A stretch of DNA of 64,000 bases from JBLMZI01 sp050258755 (lineage in GTDB: Bacteria; Bacillota; Syntrophomonadia; Syntrophomonadales; DTU052). Each line of letters begins with the position of its first letter. Within the stretch, counting starts at the first letter, position 1. The translations under genes and the position numbers were made by a program. Below, piece by piece: positions 23,213-32,548 of the stretch. The notes beneath the pieces are model-generated. The model had not been told where the DNA came from, ran no database searches, and worked only from the letters and a program-made list of their open reading frames with translations. The stretch lies in contig JBLMZI010000004.1 of the NCBI GenBank assembly GCA_050258755.1, forward strand, positions 186,001-250,000, given 5' to 3'.

Positions 23213-25998
23213 GGCTTGGCATTGGATGTCGGAGCCGTTTCTGGTTTCGCAGGTGCTCCACCGGTTAATGTCACCATTTGATTCACCAAACCCTTTATCT
23301 GGTCCATCGCGGCGCCATAGTCCGACCATGCTCCCTTGGCCAGTGCGGCCTGCGCCTGATCAAACGCCTGCTTTGCCTTTTGGGCCAGCTGCGATACGGA
23401 CAGGTTTTCGGTTTGTTCGGCCGCAGTGTCCGGTTTAGCGGTCTCGGTTGAGCTGGAGCCAGCCCCAAAAATCCGGTTTAATCCAGCGTCAAGCGTGGGT
23501 TCCATGACGATCTGGTCGTTGTAGATCAGCACAATGCGCCGCAATTCCGGAATCTGGCTCTGTTTCGCCTGCAGGTAGATTGGCTCCACATATAAAATCG
23601 AGTTCTTAATGGGAATCACCAGCAGGTTGCCGCGATAAACACTGGAGCCTTTCTGGTCCCACAACGTTAAGGTCTGAGAAATCTCGGAGTCCTGATTAAT
23701 GCGGGCTTCAACCTGCATCGGCCCGTAGATTAATTCCTGTTTGGAAAAATCGTATACGCGGACATCGCCATATCGTTTCCCGTCCGAACGTGCGCACATC
23801 CAGGCGATCATGTTCTGCTTTCCGTTCGGCGTGAACGGCATCATCAGTACAAACTCGGGTTTCTCGCTGTCCGGCAGCTTCATAATTGTATAATAAGGTT
23901 CCATCGGCGCGTTCTGACCGCCAACGATTTCCTCCGGCAGATTCCAGCGGTCCTCATTGTTGTAGAACACAAGCGGGTCCTGCATGTGGTACATCGTATA
24001 CATCTGCGCCTGCCAGGTAAACAGATCCTGCGGGTACCGGACGTGGCTCCGAAGATCGGACGGCATTTTACTGATCGGCTGGAATAATGCCGGGAAAACC
24101 TTGTCATAGGCTTTAATCAGCGGATCCTGGTTGTCCGCGATGTAAAACTTCATCGCTCCCGAATAGGCGTCCATGACCACTTTTACCGAATTCCTGACAT
24201 AGTTGAACTGGCCATACTGCTCTGGTTCCGAGTATGGGAACATCATGCTGGTCGTGTAAGCGTCCATGATGTAATACAGTTTCCCGTTGTTGGCCAGAAC
24301 CACATAGGGGTCGTTGTCATAACGCAGGAACGGCGCGATCCGGTTGACGCGCTCTTCAATGTTGCGGTAAATCAGCATCTGACTGTTCCCGGTGATTTCC
24401 GGGGAAATCAGAATCTTATAATCTTGATAAATCCATGCCAGCATAAGGCGGCGAGCCCATGAATTCATCTGAATGCCGGAAATCGCTTTATAACGGGTTG
24501 TCGCGTTCTTGGTGCCGGGATAGTCGAACTCCGGATCGGTGGTATTGACCAGTACAAAATCGGAGGCCACCTCGCCGTAATAGATTTCCGGGCGTTTGAT
24601 GACCAGATCGGTCGTGGTCTGCGGCGGAATGTTCTTCACCGTCAGCACCGGAAGACCCTCACCGGCAATCTCATTCACCGGACTCATTGCCACCCCATAA
24701 CCGTGGGTGTACTTCAAATGCTTGTTGACCCAGGTCTGAGCCTTGGGCGGAAGCCCGGTCTGATCCATTTCCCGGGCGGCAATCATCATCTGCCGGTACT
24801 GGCCGTTGACCGTGTAGCGATCGACGTCGATATCTTTGAACGTATAATACGGCCGTATTTCCTGAATCGACTTGTACGTATCCTGCAGCGGCTGCCAGTC
24901 CCAAAGCCGGATGTTGCGGATGGTATCGGCATTGGCCCGGATATCCTGCCCGGACAAATCATTTTTCAATTTAAACTGAGAGCCTTCGATCCGGTTTAGG
25001 CCGTACGCGGCCCGGGTATATTTAATATTGTCCAGAATATAGGGTTTTTCTTTGTTCTGTTCATTCGGTTCCACCACCAGTTTCTGGACCAAGGCTGGGT
25101 ATATGCCGCCAAACAGCAGCGCCGCAATGACCCAGACCGCAACCGCCCCGAAAATGAGGTTTAACCGCTTCACGAAAATATTGACCAGGATCATTGCCGC
25201 AATGAGGACGGTCAGCACCATCAGGATCTTGAAACCCAATAAACGGGCATTAACATCGGTATAGGCAGCGCCGTGCACCACCCCGAGATCGGAATTCAGA
25301 ATCCCGTACGATGCCAGGCTGTAGCCCCAGGCCTTCAACGCGAAAATCAAGGCCAGCAGAATCGCAACATGCCCTTTCGGCCAGTTGAACTCTTTCCAGT
25401 CCACCGCGGTAAAATTGAAAGCGGCGCTGATCAGGTAGACAAAACCGACCGCCAGCGCAGTGATGATTAAAATCGGCATCAGCGTATTGTAGATCAGCTG
25501 ATAGAAATTGAGATTGAAAACGTAAAAAGCGATATCCCGGTGGAAAATCGGATCTTTCAGGCCAAACGCCTGGCGGTGTAAAAACTGCTGCACAACCATC
25601 CACCGGCCCGATATCAGCATCGTGGTGACCCAGGCCACGAACAGACTGAAAAAGACAAAAATCCAGTTGGCCGCCTTCGATTTCAGCAGCCGCTCCCAGG
25701 CTGGCGGTTCGCTGTATAGTATTTCCCGCCCGTCCTCGGTCGTCGTTTCTGCCTCATAGTGCGAATATTTTCGGGTTAACAGCAAGTTCAGATAGAGAAT
25801 CAGGAACACCACGACAAAAGTCCCGGCTGCCATGATCCACTTGGAAACCACGGTCGTGACAAAGACCGAAGCCAGATTCAGTCCCTTAAACCAGAGCCAA
25901 TCGATATAAAACTGGCTCGACGCCCCAAAACCGAGAATAACGACGATTAGAATGCCCAGAATGACCCATTTTGAGCGACTGCTCTTGGTTTCTTCCAT
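23209..25998 (-). CDS. UPF0182 family large membrane protein
   Basis: This protein of about 929 residues matches UPF0182 (COG1615). It has about seven hydrophobic helices in the first ~310 residues ('WVILGILIVVILGFG' onward), then a large extracytoplasmic domain with 'YTRAAYGLNRIEGSQF', 'DWQPLQDTYKSIQEIRPYY' and 'NQDPLIKAYDKVFPALF'. The C-terminal tail (~850-929) is Ala/Gln-rich and probably helical. The function of the family is unknown. ATG 25998 has GGAGG 11 nt upstream. It sits 28 nt after the MTAP gene in the menaquinone operon, which may reflect a membrane or respiratory role. Confidence 0.9.
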   Translation of the reverse strand: MEETKSSRSKWVILGILIVVILGFGASSQFYIDWLWFKGLNLASVFVTTVVSKWIMAAGTFVVVFLILYLNLLLTRKYSHYEAETTTEDGREILYSEPPAWERLLKSKAANWIFVFFSLFVAWVTTMLISGRWMVVQQFLHRQAFGLKDPIFHRDIAFYVFNLNFYQLIYNTLMPILIITALAVGFVYLISAAFNFTAVDWKEFNWPKGHVAILLALIFALKAWGYSLASYGILNSDLGVVHGAAYTDVNARLLGFKILMVLTVLIAAMILVNIFVKRLNLIFGAVAVWVIAALLFGGIYPALVQKLVVEPNEQNKEKPYILDNIKYTRAAYGLNRIEGSQFKLKNDLSGQDIRANADTIRNIRLWDWQPLQDTYKSIQEIRPYYTFKDIDVDRYTVNGQYRQMMIAAREMDQTGLPPKAQTWVNKHLKYTHGYGVAMSPVNEIAGEGLPVLTVKNIPPQTTTDLVIKRPEIYYGEVASDFVLVNTTDPEFDYPGTKNATTRYKAISGIQMNSWARRLMLAWIYQDYKILISPEITGNSQMLIYRNIEERVNRIAPFLRYDNDPYVVLANNGKLYYIMDAYTTSMMFPYSEPEQYGQFNYVRNSVKVVMDAYSGAMKFYIADNQDPLIKAYDKVFPALFQPISKMPSDLRSHVRYPQDLFTWQAQMYTMYHMQDPLVFYNNEDRWNLPEEIVGGQNAPMEPYYTIMKLPDSEKPEFVLMMPFTPNGKQNMIAWMCARSDGKRYGDVRVYDFSKQELIYGPMQVEARINQDSEISQTLTLWDQKGSSVYRGNLLVIPIKNSILYVEPIYLQAKQSQIPELRRIVLIYNDQIVMEPTLDAGLNRIFGAGSSSTETAKPDTAAEQTENLSVSQLAQKAKQAFDQAQAALAKGAWSDYGAAMDQIKGLVNQMVTLTGGAPAKPETAPTSNAKP

Positions 25999-26026
25999 TG
26001 CTCGCACTTCCTCCGTATCGTTAAGC

Positions 26027-26863
26027 TTATTCGTAAATCCCTTTTAGAAGGGTTTCTTTTCGTAATCCGGCACAGGCGCAGGACGGCTCCTGCGCGAAAT
26101 CCCTCGCGGCCGATAACAGGATACGGCCGATGGCGTAACCTTCGGAGTAGAAGATTTCCGCCAATTCACGGTGCTGCCAGGGTTCGACCACGCCTTCCCC
26201 GTAATTCACAACCAGATAGATACCGGCGTAACAGGCACCGATTTCCCGAGCCAGGTAGACCTCCGGACAAAGGCTTTGGCCCACCACGTCCGCGCCGGCC
26301 GTCGCCAGAAAACGGACCTCCGCCGGGCTTTCGAAATGGCGGCCGTCGGTCACGGCATAGACGCCGCGTTTAAAAACACGCCCGCCGCCTTCGGCGTGGG
26401 CCGATTCGATCAAACGGGTACGCAGCTCCGAACACATCGATTCCCGCATCACCAACAGGTATTTATCCGACAGCCCGGTATCCTTGCGCATCGAGAAGTC
26501 CAGATAATCGTCCGGAATAATCAGGTCGCGCGGATCCAGCAGGCGGCTGACGCTGCCGACACCGCCTTCGGCCAGCACCCGCCTCACGCCGGCTTGTTCA
26601 AACACCCAGAAAACCTGGCGGGAAGCATCGGCCCGGCGCACACTGGCCCGCCACCCGTGCATTTTGCAGCAGAGCGCGCGGCGTACGCCAGCGGGGCTGT
26701 CGATTTCGATCAGTTTGAAAGCCGGCGACATGCCATAGGGCGTATTGAACACCAGATCCTTTTCGATCATCCGAGCCCAATCCAGGTCGAGCTCCCCCGG
26801 GAAATCGATACTCAGCGTACTTGAACCGCCAATGATGCCAACTTCAGCTTTTGGAATCTCCAT
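26027..26863 (-). CDS. MTAP-family nucleoside phosphorylase, likely acting in the futalosine pathway
   Basis: This 278-residue protein belongs to the methylthioadenosine phosphorylase family: N-terminal phosphate loop 'VGIIGGSSTL', 'NTPYGMSPAFK', 'MHGWRASVRRADA', 'GGVGSVSRLLDPRDLIIPDD', 'RGVYAVTDGRHFESPAEVR', 'ADVVGQSLCPEVYLAREIG' and 'YEGVVEPW'-like context. It sits between mqnC and UPF0182, 15 nt after mqnC, so it likely removes adenine from aminodeoxyfutalosine or from 5'-methylthioadenosine, taking the place of the MqnB hydrolase. A pure MTA salvage role cannot be excluded. Confidence 0.8.
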   Translation of the reverse strand: MEIPKAEVGIIGGSSTLSIDFPGELDLDWARMIEKDLVFNTPYGMSPAFKLIEIDSPAGVRRALCCKMHGWRASVRRADASRQVFWVFEQAGVRRVLAEGGVGSVSRLLDPRDLIIPDDYLDFSMRKDTGLSDKYLLVMRESMCSELRTRLIESAHAEGGGRVFKRGVYAVTDGRHFESPAEVRFLATAGADVVGQSLCPEVYLAREIGACYAGIYLVVNYGEGVVEPWQHRELAEIFYSEGYAIGRILLSAARDFAQEPSCACAGLRKETLLKGIYE

Positions 26864-26878
26864 GCAATCCAGGCCCCC

Positions 26879-27976
26879 TTAATCCGGATTTTCGACAATG
26901 CCGGATGAAAAATCCGTCTTCAGAATGCGATAAGTGGTATCCCGCTGGGCCGGTTTTCGGCCTGTTCCCGCGATGATCGCATTCACCTTATCCACCGACA
27001 TGCGGTGGTGCAGTCCGGCGGCGCGCACCACATTTTCCTCGATCATGGTTGAGCCCAGATCGTCAGCGCCGAACAGAATGCTTAACTGACCAATTTCCGG
27101 CCCCATGGTCACCCACGACCCCTGAATATGATCGACATTGTCAAGATATAACCGGGATATGGCTAGCATCCGTAAATACTCGGGGGCGGAAAGCTTTTCC
27201 CCCATCAATTCATTGTTGCCCGGCTGGTAAGTCCAGGCGATAAACGCGCGATAGCCGCCGGTTTTATCCTGCATGGCGCGAATCCGGGACAAATGCGCCA
27301 GGCGCTGCTCGACCCGGTCCACACTGCCCATCATCATGGTCGCCGTCGTTTTCATACCCAGCCGATGCGCGGTCTCCATGACCGACAACCACATATCTGT
27401 CTTGATCTTTTTGGGACTCACCGTCTGGCGCACCCCGTCATCCAGGATTTCGGCCCCGCCGCCGGGCAGCGACGACAGACCGGCCGCCATCAGCCGCCGA
27501 AGCGTTTCCTCAACGGAAAGTGATGAAACTTCCGCAATATGGCATATTTCCGGCGCTGACAGTGAGTGCAGCGCAATCGCGGGATAGCCTGCCCGGATTT
27601 TCCCGAATAAATCTTCATAGTATTCAATGCCGAGCGCTGGGTTCAGCCCGCCCTGAAGCATCAGCTGGGTGGCCCCGAGTGCGACCGCTTCATCAATCTT
27701 GTCCCTGATTTCGGACCAACTGAGCAAGTAGGCCTCCGGGCTGTCCTGGTCACGGTAAAACGCGCAGAACTTGCACCGGCAGGTGCATATATTGGTGTAA
27801 TTGATATTGCGATCGATGACAAACGTAATGTAAGGCTCCGGAAACCTGCGGTCGCGAACCGCCGCTGCCGCCTTCCCCAGGGCCAGTAATTCGGCCTCAT
27901 GGTAAGCGGACAGGAATTCGTCATCGGTCATCCGCGAACCCGCCACAATTTCATCCAGCCGTCGATTCCAGTCCAT
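26879..27976 (-). CDS. mqnC: Cyclic dehypoxanthinyl futalosine synthase MqnC
   Basis: This 365-residue radical SAM enzyme has the cluster motif 'NICTCRCKFCAFYRD' (CxxxCxxC), 'LMLQGGLNPALGIEYYEDLF' (typical of MqnC), 'GLSSLPGGGAEIL' and 'TTATMMMGSVD'. It cyclises dehypoxanthine futalosine to the spiro compound of menaquinone synthesis. Its start codon overlaps the mqnA stop codon by one base (TAATG), so translation is coupled. The neighbouring mqnE, mqnA and MTAP genes confirm the pathway. mqnD and the later prenyltransferase genes are not in this window. Confidence 0.94.
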   Translation of the reverse strand: MDWNRRLDEIVAGSRMTDDEFLSAYHEAELLALGKAAAAVRDRRFPEPYITFVIDRNINYTNICTCRCKFCAFYRDQDSPEAYLLSWSEIRDKIDEAVALGATQLMLQGGLNPALGIEYYEDLFGKIRAGYPAIALHSLSAPEICHIAEVSSLSVEETLRRLMAAGLSSLPGGGAEILDDGVRQTVSPKKIKTDMWLSVMETAHRLGMKTTATMMMGSVDRVEQRLAHLSRIRAMQDKTGGYRAFIAWTYQPGNNELMGEKLSAPEYLRMLAISRLYLDNVDHIQGSWVTMGPEIGQLSILFGADDLGSTMIEENVVRAAGLHHRMSVDKVNAIIAGTGRKPAQRDTTYRILKTDFSSGIVENPD

Positions 27977-28803
27977 TACGCCTCCAAAAACATAAGTTGC
28001 GGGACTTCCTCCAGCAGACCCTGGCGGAAGGCTTCCCGGTAATAAGCAAGCAGCCCGGCTTGCTGCCGGTCGCCAAAATCAAAACACAGGGTGGCAAAAT
28101 ATTCTTCGAGAGCCTGGGGTGTGAACACTTCCCACTCAGCCGCCTTTTTCGCCACATCCTGCAAATGCTGCAGTGAAAAGGCCATCGACTCCAAAAGCGC
28201 GTCCTTGACCCGCTTCACCTGCTCCGGATAAGCCTGAGCGTAGTCACGCCGAACCGCCCAGACCGCAAAAACCATCGCGTGGCCATTGTAATCCTGCCAT
28301 TCCTGGCCCAGGTCGTACACAAACATTTTTTGGCTTAAGGTCAAATCAGCCCGCATTGCGTCATCGCCGATCAACAGGGCGGCGTCAGCCTCCATCAGCA
28401 TCGCGTTCAGATCCGGGGGTGATTCAAAGTAATTAACGTCGAGTCCGTATTTCCGGGCCATCAGGATTTTCAGCAAAGCCTGCGAAGCCGCCGACGTATT
28501 GGCCAGGGCGACCCGCTTCCCGCCCAATTCCTTCCACGGTACCTTGGAAATTAGCAAAATGCTTTTCACGATGCCGTTTGCCGCGATCGCAATGTCCGGA
28601 ATCAAGATATATTCCTTGTGGTGCCTGGCGTATTCAATGCTTGAGATCGGCGCAATATCCAGCTCTCCGGCAGCCAGCATCCGATTCAATTCGCTGGGGC
28701 GCCCTTTGATCAGATCAAAATCGAGCAGAACCCGCTTTTCGATCAGGCCGTAAAACAGCGGAAAACTATTGAGAAACTGGATATGTCCGACTCTGGTTCG
28801 CAT
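27976..28803 (-). CDS. mqnA: Chorismate dehydratase MqnA
   Basis: This 275-residue protein of the periplasmic-binding-protein-like MqnA/MqnD family has 'VGHIQFLNSFPLFYGL', 'GRPSELNRMLAAGELDIAP', 'SSIEYARHHKEY', 'VALANTSAASQALLKILM' and 'DAALLIGDDAMRA'. It converts chorismate to 3-(1-carboxyvinyloxy)benzoate, the first committed step of futalosine menaquinone synthesis, in the cytosol. CGGAGG lies 8 nt upstream of the ATG. It follows mqnE by 22 nt and overlaps mqnC by 1 nt. Confidence 0.92.
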   Translation of the reverse strand: MRTRVGHIQFLNSFPLFYGLIEKRVLLDFDLIKGRPSELNRMLAAGELDIAPISSIEYARHHKEYILIPDIAIAANGIVKSILLISKVPWKELGGKRVALANTSAASQALLKILMARKYGLDVNYFESPPDLNAMLMEADAALLIGDDAMRADLTLSQKMFVYDLGQEWQDYNGHAMVFAVWAVRRDYAQAYPEQVKRVKDALLESMAFSLQHLQDVAKKAAEWEVFTPQALEEYFATLCFDFGDRQQAGLLAYYREAFRQGLLEEVPQLMFLEA

Positions 28804-28825
28804 TGAAAAGCCTCCGTATTCTTTA

Positions 28826-29896
28826 TCAGAAGGTCCTGACGACGTTGTACAGCGTGTCCCGTTCCACCGGGCGATACCCCGACTCGCGAATTAAACCCAG
28901 AATGCGGTCGCGCGTAATGCCGACATCCGTGGTGGCCCCGGCCGCGTGAGTAATTCGCTCCTCAACCACGGTGCCGTCAAAATCATCGGCCCCAAACTCA
29001 AGCGCAATCTGGGCGACCGGAACCCCGAGCATGATCCAGAATGCCTTGATATGATCGAAATTGTCCAGGATCAACCGGGCGGCTGCGATGGTGCGCAGGT
29101 CATCCAGCGCGCTGGTCCTTTTAATGTCGGTCAATTCGGTATTGGCAGGATGAAATGGAAGTGGAATAAAGGATTGGAATCCGCCGGTTACATCCTGGAG
29201 TTCCCGAAGCCGCAGCAGGTGATCCGCGCGTTCCTCCAGGGTTTCTATATGACCGAACAGCATGGTCGCATTGGAGCGGATGCCCAGTTCGTGAGCGGTT
29301 TTCATGACTTCCAGCCAGAGCTCGGCCGAAGCTTTTTTATGACACGTGGCCTGCCGCACCCGGTCGCTGAAAATCTCCGCCCCGCCGCCGGGCATAGACC
29401 CAAGTCCGGCCTGTTTCAGCTGCGAAAGCACTTCGCGGATCGAAAGGTTGGCAATCCGGCTGAAATACTCGATTTCAACCGCGGTGAAGGCTTGAATATG
29501 CACACCCGGGAACTCGCGCCGCATCGCATCGATCACGTCGACATAGTACGAAAACGGCTGATCCGGGTGCAGTGCGCTGACAACATGGAGTTCCGTCATA
29601 TCCGACGGCCCTTTACGGGCAAAGTCGAGGGCTTCCTCGATGGTCATGGCATAGGCGCCTTCCTGTCCGGGATCACGGGCAAAGGCGCAAAATTTACAGC
29701 GTGATACGCAGATATTGGTCAGATTGACATGCTGGTTGACGTTAAAAAACACATCCCGGCCGGTCTTGTTCAGCTTGACCTGTTTCGCCAGCAGACCGAT
29801 TTCCAGAAGATCCTGTTCAGTAAAAAGGCTGATCGCTTCCTCGCGGTTCAGGCGTTCACCGTGCTTTATTTTAGTGCGGATTTGATCGATTCTCAT
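28826..29896 (-). CDS. mqnE: Aminodeoxyfutalosine synthase MqnE
   Basis: This 356-residue radical SAM enzyme has the cluster motif 'NICVSRCKFCAFARD', the MqnE-typical 'ELHVVSALHPDQPFSYYVDV', 'GLGSMPGGGAEIF', 'SNATMLFGHIET' and 'FIPLPFHPANTEL'. It adds the adenosyl radical to the MqnA product to give aminodeoxyfutalosine. It is the first gene of the operon. The ATG at 29896 is used; TTG three codons upstream (29905) is a possible alternative because the GGGGAG before the ATG is very close. An extended -10 promoter lies about 35 nt upstream. Confidence 0.93.
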   Translation of the reverse strand: MRIDQIRTKIKHGERLNREEAISLFTEQDLLEIGLLAKQVKLNKTGRDVFFNVNQHVNLTNICVSRCKFCAFARDPGQEGAYAMTIEEALDFARKGPSDMTELHVVSALHPDQPFSYYVDVIDAMRREFPGVHIQAFTAVEIEYFSRIANLSIREVLSQLKQAGLGSMPGGGAEIFSDRVRQATCHKKASAELWLEVMKTAHELGIRSNATMLFGHIETLEERADHLLRLRELQDVTGGFQSFIPLPFHPANTELTDIKRTSALDDLRTIAAARLILDNFDHIKAFWIMLGVPVAQIALEFGADDFDGTVVEERITHAAGATTDVGITRDRILGLIRESGYRPVERDTLYNVVRTF

Positions 29897-29931
29897 GCTC
29901 CCCAACGTCTTTCTTATAGATTTCGCTCTCC

Positions 29932-29940
29932 ATTATACCA
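29932..29940 (-). promoter_or_regulatory. Extended -10 promoter of the menaquinone operon
   Basis: The minus strand reads TGGTATAAT, a consensus -10 with the TGn extension, 36 nt before mqnE. A -35 is not obvious, as usual for extended -10 promoters. A dyad shared with the kefB region lies about 90 bp upstream. Confidence 0.55.
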
Positions 29941-30029
29941 TTCTTTCGGGGTTGAAGAGAGTAATCTTCGTTGTTTCGGGCGGCACTTCAGGCATCAATC
30001 AGCATCTGCAATTGGCCGTCAAACCGATC

Positions 30030-30065
30030 TTGTTGACCGTAACCAATGTTATGTTAACCTTGTTT
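30030..30065. repeat. Copy A of a dyad-containing element upstream of mqnE
   Basis: This 36-bp segment matches a second segment at 32549-32584 in 28 positions without gaps. Its core is a small inverted repeat, TAAC-CAAT-GTTA, flanked by GTTGACC on the left and GTTAACC on the right. In the second copy the core is TAAT-ATGT-ATTA, so both arms changed together. This pattern suits a transcription-factor operator rather than chance similarity. Confidence 0.5.
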
Positions 30066-30135
30066 CCTTTTAATGTCATATACGGGCCGTGCTCGGCGCT
30101 TTATCGGATTGAAAACCACTTATGACTTTCCCGCC

Positions 30136-30300
30136 TCACTTGGATTGGGGCACGCGAAACACGTTTTTACACCGTTTACAGGTGAGTTTAGCGCCCTCGG
30201 GCAGGCGTTTATGAACCACTACGTACCCGCATTTCGGACAAGGTGTGAAATATTCTTTGAAAACCTTCATGGATGACAGGACAAAGTATGGATTCGCCAT
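30136..30300 (-). CDS. Zinc-ribbon microprotein coupled to the antiporter gene
   Basis: This 54-residue frame has two cysteine pairs forming a zinc ribbon: 'FTPCPKCGYVVVHK' and 'LTCKRCKNVFRVP' (CxxC, 16 residues, CxxC). Its ATG overlaps the stop of the KefB-type gene as TAATG, and AGGGGGAG lies directly upstream, so it is translated with the antiporter. No family is recognised beyond the zinc-ribbon fold. It may bind RNA or DNA, act as a zinc-responsive regulator, or be an antiporter accessory. Cysteine spacing and coupling make it a real gene despite its size. Confidence 0.75.
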   Translation of the reverse strand: MANPYFVLSSMKVFKEYFTPCPKCGYVVVHKRLPEGAKLTCKRCKNVFRVPQSK

Positions 30301-32306
30301 TATGCTCCCCCTTTCGCCAGATCAGCCTGGGAACAATGAAAATCGACCTTTGGGCTTTTGTTCACGTTCGAAAATCGAAGCAGCTGTTCACTGCTGCCGA
30401 TCACCACCAGACGGTCGCCAGGCTCAACTCTTTCCATGCTGTGGGGATTCATCACCGTTTCCCGCCCGGCTCGCTGGATCGCGACCACGCTGCAGCCAGT
30501 GGTTTCCCTTATTTGAGCTTCCCGCAGCGATTTCCCGGCCCATGGAGAATTCGCGGTTACCGCAAAGTCTCCCACCCGAAGCGCTCCCACGCCGTTGTTT
30601 AAGGTGCTTTCCATCCCTAAAACCCGCTGGTATTCGTGCTCGAACAGGTAACCGACATAGGCCTGCATCTTTTCGCGCGGTAAATCGAGCCGAAGCAGCA
30701 GGTGCCAGACCATCTGGAGTCCGGCTTCGGTTTCAGGCATCACAACGTCATGAACACCGGCTTCCAGCATGATTTCTTTTTCATAAAACGAGTGTGCCCT
30801 GGCCACAATGGGCAGCCCTGGATTAACTTTGCGAAGATTTCGTGCCGCGCGCTGATTGCTGAATACGTCCGGCAGTGCCAATATGGCCATGATGGCCCGT
30901 TCGGGGCGAACGTGTTCGAGCACAACCTCATTGGAGGCGTCACCGTATACAAAGGCAAAGCCGTGCTCGCCCAGATCCCGGTAAGCCGAGTAATCATAAT
31001 CAACGACAACAACTGGTATTTCGAGCTTCATCAGGGCATCGCCCACCAACCGGCCCACCCGCCCAAAGCCGCACAGAATCACATGGCGGGTGTGCGGCAG
31101 CAGTTCCTCGTCAATCTGTTCACCAGGCATTTCCTTAAATACGCCCAAATGGACCAGTTTCAAGTAAAGCGACGGCGCGGCAGCCATAAAAAATGGGGTC
31201 AGTAAAATCGAAAGGATCGCGGTCTGCAGGATCACATCATACAATCCTGATGAAATCATCGAACCGTTCAGTCCGATTTGAGCAAGAACAATTGAAAACT
31301 CACCAGTCTGCAGCAGACTCAGCGCGCAGAGAAAAGCCACCCGGTTGTGATAGCCGAAAAGCTTTATCACGCCAAAAACGATGAGGGTTTTGCCAATAAT
31401 AATCACCAGCATGACCGCCAGCGCTATCTTTCCGGTAGAAAGAATCATCCAGGGATTGACCATCATGCCGACCGAGACAAAAAACATGACTACAAACGCA
31501 TCCCGGAACGACATGATTTTCCCCATGATTTCATGGGTATATTCGGATTCTGAGATGACCAATCCGGCTAAAAACGCGCCCAGGGAAACGGAAAGGCCGA
31601 TATAGTGCGCCAGGGCCGCTACGCCAACGCCAAGGCTCAGGGCGAGGAGCAGAAAAACTTCATTACTGCTGCTCCGGGCCGCCCAATCCATGATCACCGG
31701 GAACGCTTTTCCGGCTAGAAACACGGTAACGAACACAAACCCGGCGGTTTTTAATAAGGCCGATAAGATGGTGATTGCGCCGCCCGCATCCGGATTATGC
31801 AGCAGCGGGAGCATAACCACCATCAAAATAACCGCGAGATCCTGTACGATCAGAATGCCGAGCATGATCTGACTGTGGAGCGTGTTCGCCTCGCCGTTTT
31901 CGCTCAAGGTCCTGGTAACTATCATGGTTGAGCTGATTGCCAGGGCGCATCCCAGGAATACGGATTCAAAACCGGATAATTGCAGGAATCCGCCAATCAC
32001 GACTGTTAAGCCGACGACCCCAAGGACCTGAAGACCGCCCCCAAGGATCGCAACCCGCTTCACCTGGCTCAGACGGGCCAGTGAGAATTCGATCCCAATG
32101 GTGAACATCAACAGAATCACGCCGATTTCAGACATTTCGGTAATCAGCGTGGTGTCATTGACCAGACCGAACATATACGGTCCAACTAAAATGCCGCCAA
32201 GAATGTACCCGATAATCGGCGACTGCTTCAAGCGGTCAGCGAGATAACCGCCCATCAGGGCGGCGGTAAATACGATAACAATGTCCAGCATCAGCGTGTT
32301 GGTCAT
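30300..32306 (-). CDS. KefB-type cation:proton antiporter with TrkA-N and TrkA-C domains
   Basis: This 668-residue CPA2-family transporter has about 12 membrane helices in the first ~380 residues ('GYLADRLKQSPIIGYILGGI', 'LMFTIGIEFSL', 'LSLGVGVAALAHYIGLSVSL', 'LLQTGEFSIVLAQIG'). A TrkA-N NAD-binding domain follows (~410-530, 'VILCGFGRVGRLVGDAL', 'FVYGDASNEVVLE'). A TrkA-C domain completes it ('ALRVGDFAVTANSPWAGKSL', 'VEPGDRLVVIGSSEQLL'). It should exchange potassium or sodium for protons under nucleotide control. The start ATG 32306 has AAGGAG 5 nt upstream; longer frames upstream lack a ribosome site. Confidence 0.9.
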   Translation of the reverse strand: MTNTLMLDIVIVFTAALMGGYLADRLKQSPIIGYILGGILVGPYMFGLVNDTTLITEMSEIGVILLMFTIGIEFSLARLSQVKRVAILGGGLQVLGVVGLTVVIGGFLQLSGFESVFLGCALAISSTMIVTRTLSENGEANTLHSQIMLGILIVQDLAVILMVVMLPLLHNPDAGGAITILSALLKTAGFVFVTVFLAGKAFPVIMDWAARSSSNEVFLLLALSLGVGVAALAHYIGLSVSLGAFLAGLVISESEYTHEIMGKIMSFRDAFVVMFFVSVGMMVNPWMILSTGKIALAVMLVIIIGKTLIVFGVIKLFGYHNRVAFLCALSLLQTGEFSIVLAQIGLNGSMISSGLYDVILQTAILSILLTPFFMAAAPSLYLKLVHLGVFKEMPGEQIDEELLPHTRHVILCGFGRVGRLVGDALMKLEIPVVVVDYDYSAYRDLGEHGFAFVYGDASNEVVLEHVRPERAIMAILALPDVFSNQRAARNLRKVNPGLPIVARAHSFYEKEIMLEAGVHDVVMPETEAGLQMVWHLLLRLDLPREKMQAYVGYLFEHEYQRVLGMESTLNNGVGALRVGDFAVTANSPWAGKSLREAQIRETTGCSVVAIQRAGRETVMNPHSMERVEPGDRLVVIGSSEQLLRFSNVNKSPKVDFHCSQADLAKGGA

Positions 32307-32391
32307 TGAATGCTCCTTACGGTACTGCGGAAGTTTATGCCGAATCCCAGGTATTATCTTAAGTATCACTAGTTATACCGATATATTGAAC

Positions 32392-32397
32392 ATTATA
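32392..32397 (-). promoter_or_regulatory. Possible -10 box of the kefB operon
   Basis: TATAAT reads on the minus strand 86 nt before the kefB start. A weak -35 TTCGTA lies 16 bp upstream. Confidence 0.4.
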
Positions 32398-32548
32398 GCA
32401 TACCAACAGATGATACGAAGGGCTGTGAGGCGAGCAATACCGGCATTTTAAAAGACTTCTTCATATCAAAAAAGCGGTGACGGCTTCTACCCCGCACCCC
32501 TTTCGCAGCTTCTCATTGAATCCGGAACCAGATAAAGTTGCGTTATTG

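Noticed and set aside
30030..30065. BirA or Zur operator
   Set aside because: The element resembles parts of both consensus sites (TTGTTGACC; CGTAAT...ATTATG) but the spacing and half-site orientation do not fit either, so I left the regulator open.
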